64,000 bases of DNA, taken from positions 15,562,090 to 15,626,089 of the forward strand of contig JAEMBT020000008.1 in the NCBI GenBank assembly GCA_018873245.2, given 5' to 3'. Made by a program: the position numbers and the translations under genes. This DNA is from Archegozetes longisetosus (Eukaryota; Arthropoda; Arachnida; Sarcoptiformes; Trhypochthoniidae). Each line of letters opens with the position of its first letter. Position 1 is the first letter of the stretch. Shown here in pieces: positions 15,401 to 28,534 of the stretch. Below the pieces are notes generated by a model. That model ran no database searches. It saw only the letters and a program-made list of their open reading frames with translations, and was not told where the DNA came from.

Positions 15401-17027
15401 GTGATATTTGACTCGTCTTCAAATTTTGGTCTTTCATGACTATTTCTTATTAAGAGTCGATCATGCGTTTCCTGCACTATCTATGCTTAAACTCTTGCGG
15501 TTTGTTGTGCTGAGCACTAACGTTCACTACTTTAAGCATAAATAGAGCACTTCTTTTTCTGTTATAAACATGCAATCGTAAAAATCTCAAAAACGTCCTA
15601 TCGCACTAGTCATGCCTTTGAATAGACTCATTCGATATTCTATAGCTTTTATGCGAATGATAGGCCTGGACTTGAGTTGGCTTTAAGCTAACAAAGTATA
15701 ATTCCCTAAAAATAGAATGATTCCATCCGGTTTTGCTCTACAGTATATAATGCAATGCAAACACTACGTTATGCTATTCGTGTAACTTTTTCTCGCCATA
15801 AATAAATTAACGGTTATCAGAGTTGAATTATGATCGCTTCTGTTACTTTTCTTTTATTATTACGCGTCATATGTTCTGACAAACAAGTAAACACTATTTC
15901 TAGAAAAATATATTATGTCATTATATTCTGCTTTATGTAACATAAAATGTAGATTTTCTCTGTTTTTTATGTTTAGATACTTTTATAGCGCAATCGTTAC
16001 TTTATTTAGTTTATCTTTAAATTGTTCAAATACCAAATCTTAGCTGAAACCAAAATATTATCTGCATATAAGAAGAGTAAATACGCAAACATTATATGAT
16101 TGTTTGGTCGAATAACTAACCAAGTCCCATGGGTCTGAGCATAAGCTATTATTACTTGTTATTATATAGAGGAGATAATCAAAATTTACTCTGAGTGAAA
16201 ATTTTGACACAAAAATGTCTTTCAACTGCATGACCACAGTCAGACTTGCATTAAAAGTTGACTGTCGAGAAGGAACTAATGTGTTGGGAAAAGAATAATT
16301 GCACTCATTTTCTAAAGTACCCAGTTATTAGTGTTGGAAATAATTTCTTTTAAAGAAAAGTATAATAGACAAAGTTTCACATAGAATTAACGTTTCAATG
16401 CAACAAAAGAATAGATCTCATATTGCGTTCAAACACATTTATTATTAATAATCCAATTAAATAGAAATAAAATTATTGATTAGCTATTTATAAGTCTTTA
16501 TGTAAAGGAAAATGACTTATAAAATCATCGATGATTTCAATAGTATTTATGACTTTTCTGAGAATATACCATTTGTAAACTTTCATTATGTAAGATTTAT
16601 ATGACAATACCTAATCTAATAGTAGTACTCGTAAATAATTCCAAATAGTCTATTAAAAACATGTTTTTTTTTTTTTTCTCTAAACTATGCCATCAATTAT
16701 TTACATATCTCACTCTATGTTTGCTTTCGATTCGTATAAATGTGATATAAATGCAAAGTTGATATTATAATAAATTATATTATTTGATTCATACATTTTT
16801 TTAATATTTTGAATATATATTGTGCGCATTAATTCAAGTTTCAAAATATTTTTGTTAAACTGAATTCATATATTCAGTGTGAATGCAATAATCATGAATA
16901 GTGAGTGAATAGCGATTGGGAATTAAAGTAGAACTGTCTCTTAATTTGAAAGCTGCTGTTTGAATCAAACAAATGAATCGAGGATTTCAATGCGTTCACT
17001 AAGAAAAGAGAAACACGAACGAAGTTG

Positions 17028-17071
<44 letters not shown>

Positions 17072-19906
17072 AAGAGACCATAAAATTTATAACTACTTTT
17101 GACTCCAACAGTAAAGAAAGTCGTAACAAATTTTCAAGAAATTTTAACTTGAATTTTACATGAGAAGAATGAAAAAGCACTAAAAACGAGTTGTCTATAT
17201 ATTTACGACTCTAAAGATAAAGTCAAGACTAGTGCCAGCTTTGAAGTACTTGTATAAAAAATCAGATTCTGTGAAGCCTGCTATCGATAGTGAAAACTAT
17301 ATTTTTGTTGATACGATAATCCTCTGAAGGGCGAAATCTTTCTATAACTATTAGATTCAATATTGGGTCGTATAAAAGTTAGTCCAATGTTATGGAAGAG
17401 AGCAAACTATTTGAATGCTGGTCGCAAGCTTTAGGCCATTATCTATTTTACTTGGTTTACATGTTAGTGTTCTTTCGCCAATTGAAAAACAAAAGCGATT
17501 TGAATGGTTTCTTACGATAGAGTTAGCACTATAGTCATAAGAGCCCTGCAAGTGAGCAGAAAAAAATTGCTAAAACAACAGTGAAAACTGTATACTTCAA
17601 CTCTTCATAACACACAAAATGATCGATTTTTCTATGTAATTTTAAAGCTAGCTCTTCTCATAAACCGAACCAACTCTCACATGAATTTGTTTTAAGAACA
17701 ATCTCTCTATCAGATAGAGTTGATCTTACTATAGATCTTAAGTATTTTGTTCAATATTTTCTGCTAAATTAGTGATGTTATTGCTGTAGCAGTAAAAGTT
17801 AATGGAAACAGAATCAAAAAAGAAGAGAAGAGAAGAAGAGAAGAAAACGTGAACTGAAATTAGTGAGAATAGTATAAATTAGTTTTTGCTATGATGTGCC
17901 TTTGCATTGAGCTATGATTAGAGAAACAAGTTGTATAACGACTAGATTGCAATCATGCTTTTTTAATTAGCAAACATTCATTCAAAATTAATGTGTCCCA
18001 CAATATAATCCTTTATTTATGTGAGATTGGCATCTTATCTCGAAGTTTGTGTCACTATTTATGCACTTAAAAGACATTAAAGAATTTTATCGTTGCGATT
18101 AACCAATAATAAATTACTGAATTACTCGTTACATTAGTTCCAAATAAACTATTTATAACTCGCAAAAGTTTCAAATTCAAATAAAAAGAAATCTTCTGAA
18201 GCGGAAAAACGCCAAAATAGACTTTCTTTCTAGAGTAATATGCGTTAAAGTCTGTTATGATATTTTTCTTAAACTTTGTTATGACATGAGGATAAAGGCT
18301 GAGAATAACACGATTCGTATCAAATTGATTGCTGGAAAAGCTATTTACTTGTATATTAGAGAATGTTTACTAGTTATGAAATCTCAAACAGAGTTATCAT
18401 TGCGTTCGTCTTCACAGCTATTTACAACTGAGTGCCATTACATTTTATATTTTTCATTTTGTCCACAATTGACTGATGAATTGGCAAATGTTGCCATATG
18501 TACAATATTAGTGTATATTTTATATTAGCGACTACAAAGTCCTAAGAATAATGATGCTCCAGCTACAAAGATAATTGGGTGATTTGTATTCTGCTCAAGT
18601 AATCAAGTTATTCTTGTACTGCAACTTTCATTCCGCCAAATTATTATTCTTGTAAGTCTCTCAAGAATAAAGGTATTGCATCAGTAAATCTGCCTTTTCT
18701 ACTCCGGGCATCATTCAAACGTTTCACATGCATATAAAAGAATAAATGTAGGTTTGTGTGAGAGAAAGTTAGTCAGTCAGAAAGTATAGATATATAGATA
18801 GTTCGAGAGAGAGAGAGAGAGAGACAACCAGACAGATATCGGGATTGCATGTTTGCATTGCTCAGCATGAAAAAACAAAGATTGCATACTTTACGATAGA
18901 CTAAATTTGGATTATTTTTTATTATTGAGATGTCGTAACGCTAATAGAAAAACTCACAATTGGAACACTAAAAACTAACTATGAAAACATACGGCTTCAT
19001 TAGACTTTACGAACAAATGAATAACTAGTTGAGTGTCTTAAATAGTTATGAAATTTTTTCTTGGAAAACACTGATATTAGTGAACTTTGAGTTAACTTTA
19101 AAGGTGGCCCTATTATAAAGTTATTATTAAGATAACATGAAAAGCATTGCCTCTTTGTATATTTTATGGCAGCAAATATGATATTGTACTAAAAGCTTGC
19201 ATTAAAATTGATGAATAAATTTATCCAAGATTATATCAAGTCTGCTGCAAGGCTTCAATCAACTCGCGAGTAATGCATGATTGTATGTACAGAATTGTGA
19301 AATGCGTCTATTATAATGGATATGATAGGTTATCAATAATGCGCGACTTCACTCCAGATTGATTCGCATGAAAGAAAGCGTAAGAAAAACATGGGAGAGA
19401 GAGAGAGAGAGAGAGAGAGAGCATTGGAAAGTATTGTTCATTTTAGTCAGAGAAATACGAAATATCAGGTAATAATTCATGTTCTTATGCCATATAAGTT
19501 ATATTTTTACATTACCGTTAATACTGACACGCCTTGAACTTATTGGATAGGAATAAATATTATTGAATTAATGAGGGATACACGAAGAAAAAATTGACAA
19601 CAAGAGACCATGCGATATGGGTATTAAAATTATGAGCAAAAATTACAAATATATTAAGGCTAACTTCTCATTATTTTATGCTTAATAAATGTATTTCTAT
19701 TATATTCTGCTATTAACCATTAGATTAAATGCGAAAAAGCATTAAATGTGAAAATGTATTCAAAGTAAAGAATGTGATGTCATTAAAAACCATATTAAAG
19801 TTATTTACATACCTGTAAAAAGAAATAAAATGAGAGCAAATAGAGTATGTCTGGTGAGTTGACGGTAAAAAAACTTTGAACTATTTGATATTAACCAACT
19901 ATGCAT
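12496..19906 (-). CDS. Two-Ig-domain surface protein (beat-like)
   Basis: Four exons on the minus strand: 19906-19813, 13634-13257, 13170-12751 and 12605-12496, all joined in phase 1, giving 333 residues. Exon 1 encodes a basic N-terminus and a hydrophobic core (LFALILFLF, about residues 22-30), a clear signal peptide. Exon 2 holds a V-type Ig fold with C61, W77 and C139 (motif SGRYSC). Exon 3 holds a second Ig-like domain with C211 and C278, preceded by a six-serine run. Exon 4 ends in a hydrophobic stretch (VCFMLTIFSTIISVF) followed by a short tail, so the product is either a type I membrane protein or GPI-anchored. The overall layout resembles the arthropod beat family of neural surface receptors, but the first Ig domain is not close enough to name an orthologue. 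Intron 1 is 6178 bp, far longer than any other here. Exons 1 and 4 rest on frame, splice sites and protein logic only. Confidence 0.8.
12642..12668. repeat. GAA/GAG-rich purine tract
   Basis: Imperfect purine run. On the minus strand it is a pyrimidine tract lying in intron 3 of the Ig-domain gene, a few tens of bases upstream of the exon 4 acceptor, so it may help branch-point or acceptor recognition. Confidence 0.7.
17030..17069. repeat. (GA)n microsatellite, about 40 bases
   Basis: Longest dinucleotide tract of the window, within intron 1 of the Ig-domain gene. On the transcribed strand it reads as (CU)n. Confidence 0.95.
17821..17846. repeat. GAGAA-type purine repeat
   Basis: Imperfect tandem agaag/agag units, also inside intron 1 of the Ig-domain gene. 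Confidence 0.7.
18805..18824. repeat. (GA)10 microsatellite
   Basis: Perfect dinucleotide tract, in intron 1 of the Ig-domain gene and in the same orientation as its neighbours. Confidence 0.95.
19395..19421. repeat. (GA)13 microsatellite
   Basis: Perfect dinucleotide tract about 390 bases into intron 1 of the Ig-domain gene, counting from the exon 1 donor. Confidence 0.95.
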
Positions 19907-22900
19907 AATGCTCAGGATCACGATCAATAGAAAACAAATTGCAATCAACTTTTTATTCAGATTGAACTAAAACATTATATATTTTTTAGAGATAATATTA
20001 AAAGGTGACAATTGCTCGACGACTAGTGTATTCATTATACTTTATTTTTCGTTTCATAGACAATGTTTATGTTTAAGTATATTTCAAGTTGATATCGATC
20101 TTAATTTATGAAACATTCATAGAAAAACTTCTCAGAAATCATTATGTATACAGTGACTGAACCACTATTTTCTTCAGAGATATGTCATTCGATGACTTTT
20201 GCGATAGCTATACATAAAGGCTATCATTTGATGGTAAAGATTATTATTGTGAGAAAATCATAGTATCTGTTTTCCATCAAGAAGTAGAAGTACAATCACT
20301 TGAGATGTGACAGCCCCTCATTTAATTGTAACTTCAACTTTAAAACTTCAACTTAATTTCACTGACTTTCACTGATGTTACACTCAAAGACGCTCACGTT
20401 TGAATGAGAGAACAAGCTCTAAACTGGTCAGAATGATAGCTCTGCGAGCATTTGGCACATTATCGTCTCTCAGTTTGCAGAACGACTGAAACCAATCGGC
20501 GACTCGTGAGCGCACTGCCAACCGATTCAAAGGCGGAGATGTGGAACAGCTTATTCGGTTAAGGGGTGATAAAAAGCGTACTATAATAGGATATGAAAGC
20601 ACACATTTGACAATTGAGAGAAATAGTTGTTTTTTAATGATTCAGATTATTTATCAGAAGAGCACTTATATGATTGTTTGTGCGCGATAATTGTACTTTT
20701 AAACTGATCCTGCTTTTAGCCCAAAACAGTATAGTCACCTCCAGAAGAGATGCACTTTCAGTAATGAGTTTGAGCTCGTTATCGAATTAGTTAAGAGTTA
20801 CTATATTCGTGCATCAGATCTCATTCTCCACCTTTGATTTAATTAACGCAATTGAATATTTGCTCAAATGGCAAAGCGTGCCAGCCTTAGCTCAATGTCT
20901 TTTGAAAAGCAGAGAAATGAGATAAAGGCTTTTTCAGAAGCTATGCTTTTTCGTGATATTAAAACATTGGGACTGACTTCGTGTCTAAAGGGGGTAACAG
21001 AAAAACGATAGTATAACGCAAACTGAATGGCAAATGGGCGATACATATAGCAAGCATACTAGTTATATGTCTGTCAGTTGGCACTTGTGTTTTTATTTGG
21101 TAAAAGATTGATTCGAGCAAATGAGGAAATAGATCGTGACCACAATTTCAATACCATTTCATGCTATTACATAGAGATGACACATAAGACACATAAAAAC
21201 AATGTATCACAACATAGTCTCTTTGATTTTTGTTCTTTGTAACTACGAGTGCGATAGTTGTATAAAACTTTTTCCAATGCTTTCAGTGCTTAATATATAC
21301 TTTCAGTGTTAAACTTATATTCAGTAAATAATAATCCATTCGTGCGTTTTTATCGTAGACATACACAAAAAGAAATCCATTGGCATAAGCTGTGAATCAC
21401 ATACACTTCAATGAGTTATTGTTCTTTACCACAAGTGAAACGCCCATTCTTTCACTCTTTTACTTGAAGAAGAGGAAGAATAAGAAGAAGAAGAAGAAGA
21501 AGGAGAAGAAGCCTCACGTAGAATCACATAGAATTAGAAATCCATTATCAGCTTCTATTTGATAAGTGGCTGAAGACAAGGTCTACCTATGAGTTTAAAT
21601 CAATTTGTTGGGTAAAAAAGTGCAAAAAGTTTTCTTATTTTAAAAGTGGATCACTTAAAAGTGTGAGAAGACGTGTCAAGAATTTCACATTTTACATAAG
21701 AAACAGCAATAATCATCTCTTGTCAGCAAAGATGGTTTACTGCTGTGTGAGTTGCGAACATCTGCCTTAAGTTGAGCTGAGCTGTAGTAAAAAATAGCTA
21801 ATCTTCAACTGACACTTTCGCATAATGTGTGCCACACTTCTCACAACTAATGTTTAATGCGATCAAATGCTAGTCTTTTTATATTTTATTGCAAATGACA
21901 ATGAAGTGGTGCACAACTCCCACATAGAAGACACCATCGGATGAGACAATAGACAATAAGATACACTAAAACAATAGAGAGACACATACTTCGAATATAT
22001 CTAATTTCCCAAAGGATTATCCTGAAGCCACAGCACATATTAAGCACCACAAGAGGCCCTCATCTCGAGAGTCACGTTCCTTTATTCAACTTACAATCAA
22101 ATTAACCCATAGTTCAAGCAAACTGTGCTGTCAGTCGAACAATCGGCACATCGCACCAAATACAACACTATCTTCTTCCAGACTTACGCAACACTACGTT
22201 CCACATATACCAGTTTAGCGCACATACACTTATCATCAATTCTGAAACGACACAAATGTCACCAAAATATGACAACAGATTATCAAAACATTTTTGCATT
22301 AGACAACAGACAAATTCCCTCAAAGTTTATGTTACTTTTCAGTCTCACTTAATTCCTAAACAATGACCTCTATTACAAAAATAGAATTACTTTAATATCA
22401 AATTTCGTTATCGCTCCCCGTTTTTGATGACTTTCTAGAAAATAAAAAACAAATTCATTTTCTTGTTGAAGTTATAGTTCAGTTTTAGTATAATATTAGC
22501 TTTTAGTTGAAGTGAATTAATTTTTTATTGTGAACTGCAACATAGTAACTCTCGGCGCACAGGTCAATTATTTGATTGACTAAACTTTTAGAAGGCACAA
22601 AATTAATGATCTAAAGTTTCTCTAACTTCATCTATGATAAAGAGCTGTATCACAATTTCTCATAAAATCAGAGCTTCGTGTAATTTAATTTATGAATTTG
22701 AAGACAACGCCTAATAGAAAAGTTGAGTTCAAATTTAGAAAATTATTAATCTATTACAAATACTGAAAGGTTCGTACGCGCTCAAAGCAAAACTAAATTG
22801 TCTTTAATTAATATTAAAAGACGCTATCTTCAAGGATCAGCAGATTATGCCTCAAACTTAGCCAAAGACTGATTTGTGTGCACTGGTATTACATGAAACT

Positions 22901-25900
22901 AATTAGTATATCCATACTTTGCATGATTTAGTTTTATCGGATTGTCAAATAATTGAATTATACGACCTTGTAATTAAATTGTAGCTCAGTTTCATTCTAA
23001 CGCGGCTCATATGTTGTAAGTTTTTTGCATTAAACACCAAGTCTGTAGAAATATTTGTTCGTGTACATCTTCTCATATTATAGAGCTTCCACAACAATCC
23101 CTTCAATTTGAAAGCCTCAATATATTTGCAAAACTCATTTTTCAGATATCACAAAAATATTCTCGTTATTCTATAAGAATGCAAATAAGGGGAAGTACTT
23201 GTATGCAAATTACCAGAGTTTGGCATTTTTGTGTTCGTCAGAAGTTTTTCACAATAAACGGTTGCTCTAATCTATTTTTTAAGTGACAAACGCGTTCAGT
23301 ACTGCAAATGCAAATGAATAGAGCAAACCAAAACATATAAAAACAAGTAATCGATATCTATTAAATTTGTTGACAGTTCGAGACTAACTTAAGGAATTAT
23401 TATCCAATCAATCTTTCCGTATAACAACTGATTTTAGTATTTAAACCTCATTCCTTTCATATCAGAATAGTTGGGGATTCTGTAAGTTTACAACTGTATA
23501 ATAAAAGTATTGATAGCAACGGGTGAACACTATGCACTTTTTATGTTTTAATATTAGTTGAGCTTAGTCAATGAAAAATCATTGATCCGTTTGAGCACTT
23601 GAGCAGTGAGAGAACTGATTCCGACTTAGGAGTAGAGAAAGAAATAATTCGTCATGTCATTAGTTAGAAAGGATTACTTTATAGATGTTTTAATGAGAGA
23701 AGTACAATACCTCTAGTGTAAAATTGATGGCAAGTTATGTTTGATTTTGATTGATCAACTAATTTAAATTGGAAAAAAGGTAGAGAATGCGCATTTTTCT
23801 TACATTCTTTACTTTAATTTACCGCAATTTAGATATTTCTCTTAAGTCTAAGTTTGAACTTTAGGCTATTTGCCATTCAAAAATCAATATTGCAAAAATA
23901 AGAATAAAAAATTGTTTTAGAAAGTTTAAAGTAAAACATACAGATATTACAAACAAAATTTAATGGTGTTTTTGAGAAACCAAGCAAAATGCTATTTAAA
24001 CTTGAATGCGAGCATTTCTGGATAAAAAACCATATTCGAAATCTAATTTTTCGCTTAAAATAGCAATGATTTGATAATGCATTTCACATTTTTCTACATA
24101 CAATAATCAGTTGTGCAACATTTGACTCGTTTGCATATCTTATAATCCGATGATTTCAGTTTGAAGCCTGAATGACAAGTGAGTAGTAGAGAATGAGTTA
24201 AATATTGTTTAGAGTGGAATAGTTTATCAATAATATATTATGTTGACACTACGGTTGGCTTGAGTCAATAGATGAACAATAGTAGATATAAGTCTTAAAG
24301 GCATAGTAAGGCTGACTGTAATGGCGCGACATGACCAAACTATGATGGATTGAGTTTAGTTTCAAGTGAAGCATTATTCCCGTGAGTATTGTGCGATATA
24401 TGACCAATAGTGATACAATATGGTCTTGTAGTGACACATTTATCATGCATTATCTTTACCTTAGTCTGGCTTCAATAGAGAGTAAATCTCTTAACTTTAC
24501 CAATGCACGAGTTTAATCACAGAAATTATTTATAGTTGTGCACTTTTGATGGCATTTTTCAGATCAAATACTATGAGAGACAATAAAGATAAATGAATAG
24601 TTAAACACCAAAGTAATACGTACTGAAAAGAGTAACAATCCTTTTTTCACGATCATAACTAATTGCCTAATCGATGTAAGACTAGTGCCATTTCTTAGCT
24701 CAACAAAACAGTAATTATTATTAGTTATTTGTCTGAAAAATACTGTCAACAAAATAGAAAAATAAATCAAAATGATTATTGTGACCAAATATTTTAGCTC
24801 TTATAAAGATCAGAGTAAATTACGTTTGATCAACAAGATTAATGAAAGTCTAATGTATTTTCTTCATTAATTCATGAGCGACAATAGCCTTTGAAACTTA
24901 ACCAATAAGTTTATGTCAGTTTTAGCTGACTTTACAAAAGAAGGACAATCGCTTCAATAATTAACTGAATGTACAGCACATTAACTGCAGTTGTGTTAAT
25001 GGTAGCGGAATTAAAGCCAATCATATTTATTACAAATGACTTCTTTTATTTTCGTTTAAATGGCAAATTTTCAGTAGAAACTCAAACTAGACCTAATCTA
25101 CTGTTACTTTTCACATAATTAGTACAAATCAGACATAATCGAGATAATTAAAAATGATAAAAATCACATAAACTTCACTTTCGACTAATTTCGTGTACTC
25201 ATTAATTCTATTTAATTTTATGACATGTTGTATTGAAAGCTTTGCCCGAATTTATTTTGCTTAAAAGCTAAGCATATGTTAAATTAAGCATCTAATAGTA
25301 GATATTTTAGCTCTCAATCCATCAAATTCGGTAAATTTGCCAGCGTAGAATCCTTCTTCAAGATCATATAGTTTTCTATTTATAGGATATATTTAATGCT
25401 TGCAATTTCTGTTCTTGGATATAACGTTGAATCCCGTGCATAGTTAATGAAGTCTAAAATGTAAAATATTTCTTCCATTCAGTCTTCTCAAGTTTCGCTC
25501 TAACAGTTATACTTATTATCTTTGGTAGACCTTATATGATTTTTAATTATCTTTATACTTGCATTCCTTAGTATTAATAGTGAGAGTGCTTTTGATCAAA
25601 TGACGCTCAGTTGACTCCTCAAAAGACCTTGTTTCGATTCTTTATAACATAAAAGAACCGAAAGAGACATTTTTAGAGTATATAACTTTGTTCATTCACT
25701 ATTTACAAGTGTTAAGATTACGAAAATCATTAAGTTTAAAGTTTAAGAAGATATATCTGTTTGAATAAGTGAAATAATTAATGATTGAATAGAATGCAAA
25801 AGTGATGTTAAATATCTTCGTTAAATCATCGTATGGTTCAACTAGAATGAGAAGAATCGTCTTTCTCTCAACTTGGAATAAAATTAATAAGAAATTATAT

Positions 25901-28534
25901 CAGATTCACTTCCAGAGAAGATTTAAATATAACATTTTTCCGAAAAATACAATGAAAGTCGCTTTACTAGTACTAAATAGTTACAATACAGCATTTTATA
26001 AGCTGACTTTGGCTGAAATGGTAGAGCAAGGCAAAAATCCTATTAAATAGGCTATTAAAACTAATGCACATCTCTATTGATCACGTAAACTATTATTCTG
26101 ATAACTAAATGATAGCATGTTTTTAATTCAAGTAAAAATTCTTTAATCTTCATTTAAATCAATGGAGTCTACATTATTTTGATGAAAATATTTTTCTCAA
26201 ACCCATTAGTGATATATGATTTGAAAAGTTTTCAAGTTTTAGATAAAGTTTTTTTGTTACTAAATGTGGAATCTTCTGGTTCTAGCTCTACGGTAAGTAT
26301 AAACTATTTCCTGTTTCCCATTATTTTGTCAATTGTTGAGTAAAATGTGCTAAAACGTCAGCTTAAGTACTGTTTTAAGAGAAGAAAACCACTAAAACAC
26401 CGACTACGGAGAAAGTATTATATTTCGGAGCACTAAAAGTACAGTTTGGAGTAAATTGTGTGCTTAACACTGATTTTAGTAAAATAATAAAGTAAAAGAG
26501 TGCTAAAGCTTACTGGAGGGGTTATTGACCCTTTCATATTGTCTTTATTGGCTGTTGCTATAAAGATAAATATTTGGCTCATCGCTCATCTTTTACTTAT
26601 GACCGTACATATCACTGGAGCTATTGTTGCAATTTTCGACACATTACTTCAACGACTAAAAAATCTCTTAACACACGAAAAATCCAAAGCTTCCCATTTC
26701 TATTAATTAACTAAATTGATTTTGTCGGTTTCCATTTCCAGAACCGTATATTTTAGCAACCAATCGACGAAATGCATATTAAAGTATAAAATGATTTTCC
26801 ACCTACTTGGTACCGATGGAAAACATTGAAATTTTTTAAAACAAAATAACTCTTTTCAACGATTTAATAACTTTTGGATCTGGATCTTACACAATAGTTT
26901 AGAGAATTATTTGACATTTGTCTGTGAACTCTTTCAAGTGAGTGTTACATTCAATACCATTGATATTATTAAAGACCATTCTGTGGTCCTCGGCTTAAAA
27001 AAGATTGATATTTAGCATCGTAGTTCATAAATATAATGCTAACATAGAAAACATGTTGAAGACTATGGAAAGGTTTACTATGCATAATGGAAAAGTTCAA
27101 TATAGTAAAGACTAATTTTACATAATTAAACTACATATTACAAAATAGCACTAATCCATTGCAGTCCATTTAAAGCACTCGCTTCTTATTTGATCGTACA
27201 GTACACTGTTTCGTAAAGTAGACTTGCATTAATAAAATGAAAATATGTGCACCAAAATATATTTATATATATTATATGAAGTATAAATGCGTACTATATT
27301 ATTAAAATGAATTATTAATGCAAAAGTCACAATTCATTGCTTTATACAAAATAATCTGATCATTGCTTTTGATCTTATTTTCAGGAATGAAGTAAAACCA
27401 TATCAATAAGTTATAATATGCTGAATGGACTCCGAAAGCCTTTCACTTCATTTGTATTTTCTCGTGTGCATTAAGAGCAATACTTACTCTCTATTATTTA
27501 GATTACACAACAAATTGTAACAAACACTAAGTCTTACTGTACTACACAGTAGGGGAATTAATGAATAGGAATCCAACCAAAAGTTTTATACTCTAAATTT
27601 ATAAAAGAATTTTTTTAAAGCAGCTCATAATTAAATTCATCTCATTAGCTGAAAGAACGAATTGAAAGAACAAATTATACAACTGGTTAATTACTTGAAA
27701 GGTTGGCTACTTTCAAAGCTGTTTAATATGAAAATTGCATTAGAATATTTTCAACTAAATATTGCACTCGCAACCATTCTTAGCATACCTTTACGCAATA
27801 ACACTAAACTTTTACGGTTTATCCAAACTTTTATTTATATTAAAATACCTCATTTTCCAAATGAACTTTCTTTTAAAAATACAGTAAATATATCAATAGG
27901 AAAATAGTTTACGATTTCTAAATTTCTGAAAATCTAGTATACGAAATATAATTAATTCATGATAGCGAGAGTACAATTATCAAAGTTTGAAAAAAGGACT
28001 TTCAATCAGTAGCAATATTTTGCAATTAAGCTCTTTAAATAACATAAATGGACAGATCGGAGTTAATTGAAGGCAAAATTTCGATTACTATACGATTATG
28101 CTAAATATTAGTTCAATATGCAATCAATCATCAAATAGGAAAATATTCCCATTTTTCCAAACCTGAACGGATTCAATGGGATTTTCGATTCGATGAATCT
28201 TTGATATGTTAGTATTCAAAATTGATTTCATTATCATAAATCAATGTCAATGTCAAAACTTTAAATTGTTTGAGCTTAACTTAACAAAAAAAATTAGAAT
28301 TAAAATACTTATAAATGATAACTAACAATACATCTGAAAGCTATCTAAAATATTGACCGACTATTATAGTTACAATTAGTTGAAACTTCAAAAAAAAATC
28401 AAATTACAGTAAGGAGTAACACAAAAACTACAAATGCTTAAATAATAAATAGTGCTTTCAGTGCTAAATAACTAAATATTATAAACTTTTTAAACTAAAA
28501 AATAGGTAACAGTAACAGTGCTGAAAATATATTT
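19907..28534. other. Gene-poor region upstream of Ig gene
   Basis: No coding exon recognised over 8.6 kb. Four parts stand out. A less AT-rich stretch at about 20384-20602 may be the Ig gene's promoter or 5' untranslated exon. A GAA tract lies at 21466-21511. A strand-skewed stretch, poor in G and rich in A and C on the plus strand, runs over about 21900-22350. The last several kb to 28534 are ordinary AT-rich sequence next to the 3' end of CBS. Confidence 0.55.
21466..21511. repeat. (GAA)n-type trinucleotide tract
   Basis: Imperfect run of gaa/gag units, about 46 bases, in non-coding DNA. Confidence 0.9.

Noticed and set aside
20864..21046. Minus-strand open frame of 60 codons upstream of the Ig gene
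   Set aside because: No recognisable domain and no splice sites that join it to the Ig gene's signal exon.
22125..22352. Plus-strand open frame of 75 codons
   Set aside because: It lies in the strand-skewed stretch, where G-poor sequence yields open frames by chance; no family resemblance.
26500..26706. Open frame of 68 codons with a hydrophobic run
   Set aside because: Start is not supported, composition matches the AT-rich background, and no splice context or homologue was recognised.
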